DNA from: Pelobates cultripes
Taxonomy: Eukaryota > Chordata > Amphibia > Anura > Pelobatidae
DNA: 64,000 bases
Reading direction: 5' to 3'
Assembly: GCA_933207985.1 (NCBI GenBank)
Contig: OW240916.1
Span: 264,654,337-264,718,336, forward strand
Positions 47,471-59,000 of the stretch are shown piece after piece; the stretch's first letter is position 1; every line of letters begins with the position of its first letter. Below the pieces are notes generated by a model. That model did not search any database, was not told where the DNA came from, and saw nothing but the letters and a program-made list of their open reading frames with translations. Made by a program: the position numbers and the translations under genes.

Positions 47471-47918
47471 CATCACTAGTGATGCACCGAACGGTTTGCT
47501 GGCGAATAGTTCCTGGCGAACATAGCATGTTCGCGTTCGCCACGGCGGGCGAACATATGCGCGGTTCGATCCGCCCCCTATTCATCATCATTGAGTAAAC
47601 TTTTACCCTGTACCTCACAGTCAGCAGACACATTCCAGCCAATTAGCAGCACACCCTCCCTAGCAGACCCTCCCACCTACTGGACAGCATCCATTTTACA
47701 TTCATTCTCAAGCTGCATGCTTAGTGAGAGGAGGGAAAGTGTTGCTGCTGTTGATTAGATAGGGAAATGCATAGCTGGGTTAGGGTACACAGTGTCCACT
47801 ACAGTCCTGAAGGACTCATCTGATCTCTGCTGTAAGGACAGCACCAAAAAGCCCTTTTTAGGGCTAGAACATCAGTCTGCTTTTTTTTTTTTTTTTTTCT
47901 GTGTAATGTAATTGCAGT
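47471..47918 (+). repeat. Dispersed repeat, copy 1 (ends at the gap)
   Basis: Begins catcactagtgatgcaccga and runs to tgtaatgtaattgcagt at the gap. It is near-identical to 48,757-49,196. The termini resemble those of hAT-like elements (TAGTGATGCACCGAA). Confidence 0.75.
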
Positions 47919-48018
47919 NNNNNNNNNNNNNNNNNNNNNNNNNNNNNNNNNNNNNNNNNNNNNNNNNNNNNNNNNNNNNNNNNNNNNNNNNNNNNNNNNN
48001 NNNNNNNNNNNNNNNNNN
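47919..48018. other. Assembly gap (100 N)
   Basis: Exactly 100 unknown bases, the conventional length for a gap of unknown size. Confidence 0.99.
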
Positions 48019-48600
48019 TCGGATTCTACTTTTTTGTTTTCCCAAATACATTTTATGATATCCGAATTTATTTGTTTGAATAGGGAATTTGGAATAGTTA
48101 GTGGAATTGTCCGAAACAAATATAATACTTTGGGGAATATATTCATTTTAATGGCCGCCATTCTACCTAACTATGAGAGTTCAAATTTACCCCATCTATT
48201 CATCTCTGATCTTAATTCAGGCCATATTTTGTTGATATTTAAATTTATCGTATTGTTAAGATTTTTGGATAGGTTAATACCCAAAAAAGAAATGTAGTAT
48301 TCCTTCCAATCAAAATTGTATTTTAATGTTAATGTTGCTAATTCTAATAGTGAAATATGAAGGAACAGGGCCTGTGTTTTATTTTTTTAAATTAATTTTA
48401 TAGTAAAAAAGTTTACTAAAATCTGATAGAGCCTCTTCTAAATATTCAAGAGATGTACATGGATTTTTAAGTATAAGGATCACATCATCTACAAATGAAC
48501 CTATTTTGTGAGTTTGATCACCTATTGTTATACCTACTATGTTAGTATTAGATCCATTACTAAGACAAAAAGGATCGGTGAAAGAGGGCAACCCTGCCAT
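48019..48600 (-). pseudogene. L1-type LINE reverse transcriptase fragment
   Basis: The minus-strand text from 48,600 holds ITIGDQTHKIGSFVDDVIL (RT catalytic box with FVDD) followed by NPCTSLEYLEEALSDFSKL. Further on, 48,161-48,019 encodes MAAIKMNIFPKVLYLFRTIP, the thumb region text typical of L1-type ORF2. The 3' side runs into the gap. Stops and frame breaks occur between the two pieces. Confidence 0.75.
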
Positions 48601-48756
48601 GTACCATATTTTATTTTTGGCATTTATATAGCACCAATTAATTCCACAGCGCTTTACAATATTATATGTAATCTATGAGGAGATGTTGAAAAGCCAAGGT
48701 TGTGTTTAGCTTGTACTGGCTCTGCCCCAGATCTGCTTCCTCGACAATAAGATCAC

Positions 48757-49196
48757 CACTAGTGATGCACTGAACGGTTCGCTGCCGAATAGTTCCTGGC
48801 GAACATAGCATGTTCACGTTCGCCACAGTGGGCGAACATATGCGCGGTTCGATCCGCCCCCTATTCGTCATCATTGAGTAAACTTTGACCCTGTACCTCA
48901 CAGTCAGCAGACACATTCCAGCCAATTAGCAGCACACCCTTCCTAGCAGACCCTCCCACCTACTGGAAGGCATCCATTTTACATTCATTCTCAAGCTGCA
49001 TGCTTAGTGAGAGGAGGGAAAGTGTAGCTGCTGTTGATTAGATAGGGAAATGCATAGCTAGGTTAGGGTATACAGTGTCCACGACAGTCATGAAGGACTC
49101 ATCTGATCTCTGCTGTAAGGACAGCACCCCAAAAAGCCCTTTTTAGGGCTAGAACATCAGTCTGCTTTTTTTTTTTTTGTGTAATGTAATTGCAGT
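48757..49196 (+). repeat. Dispersed repeat, copy 2
   Basis: Near-identical to 47,471-47,918. It leads directly into the nine-unit tandem array, which suggests the array belongs to the same element. Confidence 0.75.
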
Positions 49197-50661
<1,465 letters not shown>

Positions 50662-50689
50662 TCAATAGTGTGTATGTAGGGGGAACAGT

Positions 50690-51232
50690 CAATCCATATC
50701 TGCCAAGTGACCCTATGTAGGAGGAACAGTCCCTATTCTGCTCTGTGTCAGTGTGTATCAGGGATCCCTAGGACAGGTGTCAATCCATATCTGCCAAGTG
50801 ACCCTATGTAGGAGGAACAGTCTCTATTCTGCTCTGTGTCAGTGTGTATCATGGGCTAGGGACAGGTGTCAATCCATATCTGCCATGTGGGAGGAACAGT
50901 CTCTATTCTGCCCTGTGTCAGTGTATCAGGGGCTCTGAGGTTGAGTGTCAATCCATATCTGCCAAAGTGACCCTATGTAGGAGGAACAGTCTCTATTCTG
51001 CTCTGGGTCAGTGCCGTAATCATGATCTCCTGAGGACAGGTGTCAATCCATATCTGCCAAGTGACCCTATGTAGGAGGAACAGTCTCTATTCTGCTCTGT
51101 GTCAGTGTGTATCAGGGGCTCGGAGGACAGGTGTCAATCCATATCTGCCAAGTGACCCTATGTAGGAGGAACAGTCTCTATTCTGCTCTGTGTCAGTGTG
51201 TATCATGATCTCTGAGGACAGGTGTCAATCCA
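50690..51232 (+). repeat. Tandem array of about 90-bp units
   Basis: Units hold gtgtcaatccatatctgcca, then ctatgtaggaggaacagtct and attctgctctgtgtcagtgt. Starts of the aatccat text lie near 50,691, 50,782, 50,871, 50,950, 51,045, 51,136 and 51,227. The last is cut at the 5' LTR. Confidence 0.85.
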
Positions 51233-51570
51233 TGTTGTGGAAATAAGGTCTACACATATTTCCTAGTTAGTGAAAAATGTCTATTTACTCATTTCACGAT
51301 ATAGATATATATAGCTAAGCACACACGTTATAATTAAGATGGCTGCTAGAAGCTTCTAGCTCCTTTCCCCCCCCCCCTTCCCTTTCTCCTTCCTAACATC
51401 GACTAACTACCTCGTGCACCAAGATGGCGCCGGGAAACCGTGGGAGAACCTCATGGCCCCGGTGACATCACCTACAGTAGGCAGAGCATTGAAGCAACCA
51501 CTTAACACCTAACCAATTATTGATGTATTATTCCATGTTATCTCTGACAATGCTTATGATGTAATTTTGC

Positions 51571-51578
51571 TTTAAAAG
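51571..51578 (+). promoter_or_regulatory. TATA-like element of the 5' LTR
   Basis: tttaaaag, 20 bp before the polyadenylation signal. The initiation site would fall close to or within the ctgaataaa region; the exact start is not determinable here. Confidence 0.45.
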
Positions 51579-51597
51579 GGACCTGCCGTCCCCTCTG

Positions 51598-51603
51598 AAT
51601 AAA
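51598..51603 (+). terminator. Polyadenylation signal in the 5' LTR
   Basis: AATAAA. The matching copy in the 3' LTR is the one that would be used. Confidence 0.7.
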
Positions 51604-51746
51604 CATTCCTCAAGTTATTCATCAACCTGAAATCTGTGTCTGGTGTGAATTACTTCAGGGAGCGTGCACGCATTGTTTCATTGATTTGGCCAGGGGCAGA
51701 TACACAAAGAAATAATCAATACTTTAATTGATTTTTCCATTTCAAT

Positions 51747-51764
51747 TGGCGCCCAACGTGGGGC
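51747..51764 (+). promoter_or_regulatory. Primer-binding site, tRNA-Lys1,2 type
   Basis: tggcgcccaacgtggggc begins two bases after the LTR end. It is the 18-nt sequence complementary to the 3' end of tRNA-Lys1,2 used by several retrovirus groups. Confidence 0.9.
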
Positions 51765-51939
51765 CACCAGAGGGCCGGTTCGGAGGGCCGGAACCAACGG
51801 ACCGGAGCGGACCTCCGGAAAGTGGGACAAGCGGAGCCTGATCACCTCCATAATACAGCCGTTGCCTGTGTTATTCTCCTGTTTTGTGTCGGTCTGTCTC
51901 CGAATCCACTTCCGGCTTCCAGAAGGCTACTAGAGACAG

Positions 51940-51941
51940 GT
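51940..51941 (+). promoter_or_regulatory. Candidate splice donor in the leader
   Basis: gagaCAG|GTAATT at 51,933-51,945 fits the donor consensus and lies between the primer site and gag, where the env mRNA donor is expected. Confidence 0.45.
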
Positions 51942-52060
51942 AATTAGCTCATCCGGTGTGCCTTTTAAGGTGAACCTGTCGATTGTCTATCTGCCTCCTG
52001 TATTTGTTTGAATGTGAGTGTCGGCCGGAGTGTGTGTTTTCCCCCTTTTTAAAAGACGAT

Positions 52061-52380
52061 AGCTTGACTGCCTAGCGGGCAGGGAACGCGTTACAGCCGG
52101 TGGGGCTGGGATTTTACAGCCGGTGGGGCTGGGATTTTAAGTTAGCTTGACTGCCTGGCGGGCAGGGAACGCATTACAGCCGGTGGGGCTGGGATTTTAA
52201 GTTAGCTTGACTGCCTAGCGGGCAGGGAACGCATTACAGCCGGTGGGGCTGGGTTTTATATGTTAGCTTGACTGCCTAGCGGGCAGGGAACGCATTACAG
52301 CCGGTGGGGCTGGGTTTTATATGTTAGCTTGACTGCCTAGCGGGCAGGGAACGCATTACAGCCGGTGGGGCTGGGATTTT
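52061..52380 (+). repeat. Leader tandem repeats with double hairpins
   Basis: Five units of about 60 bp. Each holds CTGCC-TAGCG-GGCAG (5-bp stem, five copies; loop TGGCG in one) and CAGCC-GGTGG-GGCTG (5-bp stem, six copies, one unit having two). They sit in the untranslated leader between primer site and gag, the usual place of packaging and dimerisation signals. Confidence 0.85.
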
Positions 52381-52919
52381 GTTTGTTTATTACTGTGCTC
52401 TCATTAATACTTGTGTTATACTGGGACCAGCCTGGTGGGTGAAGGCTGAGGATTGCTATACTTCGTTTATTCAGCACTGGTGTCATTAACATGTACATGG
52501 CCATTTTACTCTCTGTCATCCTGTGGTTCTTGTTTAATTGTTGTTACAGCGTGGGTACCCTTGGTGTGTGCGTGTGTATTGTGTGGTTAGTTCTGGACTC
52601 CGGAGTCTATGCTCATTTATATGTTTGTGATTTTTGCAAATGTCTTCTCATTAGCGCAGCCACGTTCATCTTTTCTTTTGTGCTTTATCTCTCCTGTGCC
52701 TGTTGCCCAGAGCTGTGTTAGTCACCCACGCTCATTCGCTCCCGTCCGTGACCACCACCCCGGGTGGGCGGATCTCCGTGACTAGTCTACGTTTGGGGAA
52801 GACGCACGGGGCTCAAGTTCTCGTGGCAGTTGAGCACTGTAGACACTCCTTCTCCCCTCCTTTCTTATACCTCCTCTATCCATCTGTCATTAACGAGTGG
52901 CACGTTTTATTTGGTCAAG

Positions 52920-53795
52920 ATGGGGCAGGAACATGCTAGACCTGCTAAAGGTTTATTGGCTTGTGATATTGTGAAAGAAAGGGCAGGGGAAGATGCTATG
53001 ATGAAACTTAAAAAGATTGCTAAGGTGTGTGGCTTTCAGATGTTACCCAGTGGGAGATTGCAACCGGAGTTTTGGAGAAAGCTACTCATAGATAAGGAAG
53101 GTTTATTGTTGGATAACGGACTGACAAAGGTTGCAGAGGCTTGGTATCGTGTAGCCAGAGGTTTGAAACGGGAAGGATGGGTCGAGGAAGAGTTGGAATT
53201 TGAAGGACAAATTGTGCATGTTTACCATAGGAGTGTTCACAATGATGATGTTGTTTCCATTGTTCCACGGCCACCACCCTATGATGGCGCCCAGAGCGCA
53301 ACAGTAAATTCCCGCCCTGCTTCTCCCGTCACAGCTCAGACCCCACCCCCCGGGGGTGTGCCTACAGCCCCCACTCCCTTATGTCCTGTACTCGGTGTAG
53401 ACGGAGCTTACTATTTCCCAGTGCCACATCACTCGTTCCCACCCACTCCCATGCCCCAACCCCCCTGTGACCAGACCCCCTCTTTCAACCATCGTCCCGC
53501 CATGTCCATCGGAGCCCCCCCACCTCCATGCCCTCCGTTACCTTTCCCAGCGCCAGTCCTCACCCCGAACACTGCCCCGACTATTCCCGCCTCGACCATG
53601 GAAGTTCCATCCCCCTCCTCCTCCCAGTCCCTCTCCACTTTGAGTACCCCTTCCCTAGTAGTCCCCGCTCCTTCTCCCTCTCCGTCCGTCCTACGTCCTA
53701 CACCCCCCGCTCCTACCTACCCAACCGACCCTGTCTCCCCGGACCCCTGTCCCCCGGTCGACTCTCCCTCCCCGGTATCCTCAGGAAACCCGTGA
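52920..53795 (+). CDS. gag: ERV gag, N-terminal segment (matrix and Pro-rich start)
   Basis: Gag is the structural polyprotein. The start at 52,920 gives MGQEHARPAKG, with Gly2 suitable for N-myristoylation and membrane targeting. An upstream in-frame AUG at 52,830 lacks this. Residues 1-130 or so look like a matrix domain (helical, Lys-rich). A Pro/Ser/Thr-rich stretch follows to a stop at 53,795. The rest of gag lies in another reading frame. The break falls around 53,700-53,800, in C-rich sequence. The two segments are described separately and not joined here. Confidence 0.75.
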   Translation: MGQEHARPAKGLLACDIVKERAGEDAMMKLKKIAKVCGFQMLPSGRLQPEFWRKLLIDKEGLLLDNGLTKVAEAWYRVARGLKREGWVEEELEFEGQIVHVYHRSVHNDDVVSIVPRPPPYDGAQSATVNSRPASPVTAQTPPPGGVPTAPTPLCPVLGVDGAYYFPVPHHSFPPTPMPQPPCDQTPSFNHRPAMSIGAPPPPCPPLPFPAPVLTPNTAPTIPASTMEVPSPSSSQSLSTLSTPSLVVPAPSPSPSVLRPTPPAPTYPTDPVSPDPCPPVDSPSPVSSGNP

Positions 53796-56062
53796 CCCCC
53801 AGCCCTGCACCTCCATTGTCCCCCACCCCTTCTCATCTCCTCTCCTCCTCCTCCTCATCTTCCAAAGATCCCCCGTCCCTACTCTCCGCTCTCATGAATC
53901 TTGTTCAGCCCGTTAGTCCCGGTTCCTTTACCTCCGGCCCCCTATCCACAGTTACCCCTCCCATCCTCAAGGACCCTCTTACTCCTCCTCCGGCGTTACC
54001 TCCTCCTGAAACCCCAGCCCCCTCTGCCTTGTTGCCTCCTACTCCCGCGGCCGATTTGCCGTCCCTGATCTCCGCCCTCACCGCCCTAACCCAACCCATT
54101 GCCGTCACCCCTCCAACTCCTCCTCCAGCGTTACCTCCTCCTGAAGCCCCAGCCCCCTCTGCCTTGTTGCCTCCTACTCCCGCGGCCGATTTGCCGTCCC
54201 TGATCTCCGCCCTCACCACCCTAACCCAACCTCCCGTCGCCATCCCCCCGGCCTCTTTTCCCCTGTTACCACCCCCCGACATCCCTGCCCCCCCGACCTT
54301 GACACAGGCCCTTGGTCCCGTCCCTCCGACCCCTTCCCCCATGACCCCTGACACACACATGACCAATGACCTGTCCGGCTCAATATCCGCCCTCTTCACT
54401 GCTGTTACTTCCCTAGTTACTTCCGCGACCCCCGTACCACCTCCCATTGACGTACCTCCTCTTCCTCCTCCTCCTCCTCCCCCCGAACCGACCCCACCCT
54501 TGTCTCCTGCCGAAGTCCCCGAGCCCTCCGATCCAATCTCCGCCCTTGCACATGTCCTAAATACACACCTCTCACGCCCAACCCACCCGGCCCCTGTGAC
54601 AGCCCCTTCCCCGGCTTTGGTCCCTCGTGTCCCTTCCGCCAGTCCAAGTTACCCAATCATGGTGGTTGGATCCGAGGTGTCTGGGACATCTGACCAGCCC
54701 TATGCAATGGGTGCCTCCCCCCAGGCTTCGGGTTTCCACCCAGTTACCTTACCTACCACAGCCCTCCCTGTTGTCCCCGCTACAGCTACCCCTGAGGCTA
54801 CCCTCCGCCGTGGCCCAGTGTTGCCCGAAGAGGTTGTTGCGGTTGACCAGAATTCGCCCCAGGTGGGGGTGAATAGGCTCCCCCAACAGCACACTATCCC
54901 TCAAGGTTACATCCCGATCAACCATGGTGCGGATGGAGCACCGCCTATGTATGTTACCTTTAACCCTTCCCAAGCTGCTACCCTTGTGACCTCACTCCCC
55001 GATCCTGAAAAACACCCTATGCCCTTTTTCCGCCGGATGGCTCAGATCCGTAAAACGTACTCCGCTGCTTGGCGGGATCTTATTAGTCTATGTGAAATCA
55101 AAGCCGGTGATGCATACTGGCCAATCATGGAACGGAGTTTTAATGACGCTCCACTTACTTCTGATACTGACTTTCGTTCTGGTGAAGTCTTTTGTGAACA
55201 GCTTCGAGCTTGGGCACAGGATAAACTAGCAGATCAGGCTACTTGCATTAATGACATTATACAGGACAAACTTGAGACAGTTGAGAAGTATCACTCTAGG
55301 TTGACTCAGACTTTTTCAGACTTAGGGTTTAGTACTTACAACAAAGCACACACCCAGATGCTATCTGCAGCCTTTGTGGCAGGGCTTAGAGAACACATCC
55401 GTAAGGGGTTAATCTTAGCTCGGCCTGAGTATAGAATTATTCCACTGGACACTCTTTTGCTAGTTGCCAAGGGCTTAGAATCTGTTTTGCTACCTACACT
55501 ACGTAGACCCAGTCCTCTGATGTATGCTACCTCCACCCCATTCGCTGGTCCAAGCCAGGGTCCTCAGATGTTTCCCCAACAGTACACCCAGCCCCCCCAG
55601 ACACTGCCTGCACCAATTCCTTTCTCCCGTGATCGGTCTGTCACGACAATCCGGACCTGCTTTAATTGTAATCAGCCAGGTCACTTTAGAAGAGATTGCC
55701 CACACCCTAGAGTGTTCCGCCAGCAGACTCCCCGGTACCAAAATCCACATGTCACCAGTTACAGTTTCCCCTCCACCGGTTACCTCCCTACCCTACCCCA
55801 TCCACAGTTGCCTCAGTTACCTCCTCCACCTCCTCCCCCTCCGCCTCCTGAGTATTCCCAAGCCCGGCTCCCCGCAGCAGAAGCCCGTGCATACACCTCG
55901 CCCTCTGCTGAAGGGTATGATACTGATGACCTCCAAGACAACCCACCTCATCCCCGCCATGCCCTCCGTCCATCCCGCCCACCTATGCATACTGCTAACC
56001 CTCCCTCCACCTCCCGCCGGTACCAGGGACCGGATCAAGCCCACCTAGATTTATTACAATAG
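53528..56062 (+). CDS. gag: ERV gag, C-terminal segment (Pro-rich, capsid, nucleocapsid)
   Basis: The plausible gag text in this frame begins around 53,780; before that the frame is a shadow. A long Pro-rich region holds a tandem duplication of 45 residues (DNA period 135 bp, 53,981 to 54,116). A capsid-like helical region follows (about 55,000-55,500, with KHPMPFFRRMAQI and AFVAGLREHIRKG). One CCHC knuckle, CFNCNQPGHFRRDC, lies at 55,658-55,699, and then a second Pro-rich tail. It ends at UAG 56,060-56,062, directly followed in the same frame by pol. Roles: particle assembly and RNA packaging. Confidence 0.85.
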   Translation: MPSVTFPSASPHPEHCPDYSRLDHGSSIPLLLPVPLHFEYPFPSSPRSFSLSVRPTSYTPRSYLPNRPCLPGPLSPGRLSLPGILRKPVTPSPAPPLSPTPSHLLSSSSSSSKDPPSLLSALMNLVQPVSPGSFTSGPLSTVTPPILKDPLTPPPALPPPETPAPSALLPPTPAADLPSLISALTALTQPIAVTPPTPPPALPPPEAPAPSALLPPTPAADLPSLISALTTLTQPPVAIPPASFPLLPPPDIPAPPTLTQALGPVPPTPSPMTPDTHMTNDLSGSISALFTAVTSLVTSATPVPPPIDVPPLPPPPPPPEPTPPLSPAEVPEPSDPISALAHVLNTHLSRPTHPAPVTAPSPALVPRVPSASPSYPIMVVGSEVSGTSDQPYAMGASPQASGFHPVTLPTTALPVVPATATPEATLRRGPVLPEEVVAVDQNSPQVGVNRLPQQHTIPQGYIPINHGADGAPPMYVTFNPSQAATLVTSLPDPEKHPMPFFRRMAQIRKTYSAAWRDLISLCEIKAGDAYWPIMERSFNDAPLTSDTDFRSGEVFCEQLRAWAQDKLADQATCINDIIQDKLETVEKYHSRLTQTFSDLGFSTYNKAHTQMLSAAFVAGLREHIRKGLILARPEYRIIPLDTLLLVAKGLESVLLPTLRRPSPLMYATSTPFAGPSQGPQMFPQQYTQPPQTLPAPIPFSRDRSVTTIRTCFNCNQPGHFRRDCPHPRVFRQQTPRYQNPHVTSYSFPSTGYLPTLPHPQLPQLPPPPPPPPPPEYSQARLPAAEARAYTSPSAEGYDTDDLQDNPPHPRHALRPSRPPMHTANPPSTSRRYQGPDQAHLDLLQ
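56060..56062 (+). promoter_or_regulatory. UAG between gag and pol, candidate readthrough stop
   Basis: Gag (C segment) and pol are in the same frame with only this UAG between them, in the context tta caa TAG gta act ggc. Termination suppression of a UAG is the gammaretrovirus and epsilonretrovirus way to make Gag-Pol. Use here is inferred. Confidence 0.65.
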
Positions 56063-59000
56063 GTAACTGGCAAGCCTGTGTCAGCAACCCCTGCCATGGC
56101 AGTGTCTGCGGGGGATGGAGGAGGACCTTTAGCTACTGTAGTTCTCCCCGTGGAGGGTCACCCAACCACCTTTTTAGTTGACACAGGTGCAGCCCGTAGT
56201 GTCCTTAGGGAACAAGACCTGCCAGACCCTTCCTTCCTATCTGACACTGATGTCTCCTGTGTTGGGGTGGATGGTACACCACGCAGTAACCCCCTCACCA
56301 AGCTCTTACATGTAGGCTCACATATCCTGTCCCGTTTTGTTGTTTCCTCCACCTGCCCCATTAACCTCCTAGGTGCCGATGTTCTCTCTCGGCTCCAGGC
56401 TTCCATTACCTTTACTGCTGATGGACAGGTTGAGTTGACAACCCCCTTATCGCAGAAAGATACTTCTGTACTCTGCTCACTCCCAATTTTGTTGAATCTA
56501 ACTGACAATACAGGGAATGCACGGGTCACACACACCCCCAGTGCCCTGGATCGTATCCCCCAAGAACTTTGGTCCACCGGCCCGGATGATATTGGACGCT
56601 TACATGTACCCCCAGTCCTGGTCCAGCTCCTGCCTGGTGCACTCCCCCCTCGTAGACCTCAGTATCCTCTGAAGCCAGCACAAGCTGAGGCCATCACCAA
56701 GCAAGTTGAGACCCTGCTTGCAAAAGGTGCCCTCACCAAGTGTACATCTCCATGCAACACCCCTCTCTTCCCTGTTAAAAAGCGAACTGTTAAGGGCCAA
56801 CCCGACCAATACCGTATGGTACAGGACCTCCGTGCTGTTAACGAGGTAACCATAAAGGACACTGCTATTGTTCCAAACCCTCATACCCTTTTGTCCCAAG
56901 TGCCACCAACTTCAACAATTTTTACTGTTGTGGATCTGGCTAATGCCTTTTTCAGTGTTCCCCTTGATCCCTCCTGCCGTTTTCTCTTCGCCTTCACACA
57001 TGAAGGACAACAATATACTTGGACTGTTATGCCCCAGGGAGCGCAGAACTCCCCAACACAGTTTGCTCATGCCATGTCTCTGGTTCTGGATCCCTGGCAG
57101 AAATCACATCTCGATGTTGTTTTACTACAATATGTTGATGACCTTCTACTCTGTGCTCCTAATTTGCTAATTGCAGAACGTGACTCAGAAGATCTCTTAT
57201 GTTTCCTCGCTGCTGCCGGGTGCAAGGCCTCAAAATCAAAGCTACAATGGTGCCGGCCCTCTGTGGTCTTCTTGGGACACTGCCTTTCCCATGGCACCAA
57301 ACATCTAACCTCACAACGGGTGCAAGCTATCCTGCAACTCCCATTACCTGCAACCCATCACTCTCTTCATGCTTTCTTGGGTCTCATAACATACTGCAGG
57401 TCTTGGATACCTGAAGCATCCAAACTCATGCAACCTCTCTATGATGCACTTCGAAGTGAGCCCTTTCACCTCACTGAAGAAACTATTGACTGTTTCCATA
57501 CTCTGAAAAGAGCTATTGCCTCTGCTCCTGCCTTGGGCCTACCCAACTATCAACTCTCTTTCAATTTGTTTGTCTCTGAAAAATCAGGACATGCTTCCGG
57601 AGTCCTTACTCAGAAACATGGGTCCAGACAACGGCCCATTGGCTATTTTTCCTGTATGCTTGACCCTGTTGCAAGGGGCAGCCCCTCTTGCCTCCGTGCT
57701 GTGTTTGCCGCCAGTGCCCTCCTGGACAAGACTAATGACTTTGTGCTTGGCCATCACCTTACCGTGTTGGCCCCCCATGACATTACTGCTATCCTGCAAC
57801 AAGTTCAACCCAAGCACCTTTCCTCCCAACGCCACCTCCGCCTGCAAACCTCATTGCTTTTACCTGATAACATAAAACTTCAGAGATGCCTAACCCTGAA
57901 CCCGGCCACTCTTCTGCCACTTCCCAAGGGGGGAATTGTGTACCACTGGTACAGCCTGGATATCAACCCGGAAGTTCTAACAAATCTGCAACTACCTGCA
58001 CTTGCACCTCCACATGATGATCAATCAATGGCCCTACTTCATTGCACTTTGTGGATTAGGGATGAACCAGGCCCTGATATGAATTACGAGGCAGAAGTAT
58101 TCCAACTCAAAGAAATCCAAATTACCCTGACTGACTTGTTTTGGGACCTCACAGGTACCATGCTTATCCTGGTCCACCTCCCAGAGAGTGTGACACATCT
58201 CTATCACCATTGGGAAACATCGATCCCACACATATCTCTCACCAGAACCCCCGACATCTCGTGGAAAGACCTAGGCCCGATGGCCAAAACCTGGAGTCAA
58301 ATGACCCCAGAACAACTGACTTCTACGAGAATCAACAAAAAGACTATTAATTACTGTACAACTGGGTACCCCAGGTACCATACAGAAGCCTGTGAGGATC
58401 CACTCACCACAGACTGTGACCACGATATCCCTCATGATTGCTTTGAACAAATGAAAATGGAAACTACACATCTACCAACTGTCTATGAAGCTGCACTACT
58501 CAACCCGGACCAAACATTATTTGTGGATGGGTCAAGATTTGCTGATGAACAAGGGCAATATCACACTGGGTATGCAGTTACCACAGAATGTCAAGTGTTA
58601 CAAGCAGCTGCCCTACAACCAACTAAGTCTGCCCAAGAAGCTGAATTGACAGCCCTAACTGTGGCTTGCAAATTGTCTGAAGGGTTGCGTGTCAACATTT
58701 ACACGGATTCAAGATATGCCTTGGGAGTAGCGCATGATTTTGGCTTAATTTGGAAGACCAGAGGATTTCTTACGGCCACTGGTACCCCAGTAAAGCATGG
58801 GGCAGCCATTGCAGAGCTGATGGACGCATTGGAACTTCCAGCTGAGGTGGCAGTACTGAAGGTAAAGGCCCATGGAAGACTAGACACAGAAGAAGCACGT
58901 GGCAATCACCTGGCTGATCAAGCAGCTAAAGAAGCAGCACGGCAAAGATGGGAAGTGGACAGAAGAGTGGCCACAGATACACTACCTATCTATACTATGC

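Larger units (their letters stand above)
51233..51744 (+). repeat. 5' LTR (512 bp)
   Basis: Bounded by TG...CA (tgttgtggaaataagg ... ttccatttca). Holds two AAGATGG-containing motifs near 51,336 and 51,421 (YY1-like), a TATA-like tttaaaag at 51,571-51,578 and AATAAA at 51,598-51,603. A short R region and U5 follow. About 97% identical to the 3' LTR by eye. Confidence 0.93.

Noticed and set aside
53905..54447. 180-residue Gly-rich minus-strand frame
   Set aside because: Antisense of the Pro-rich ERV gag region.
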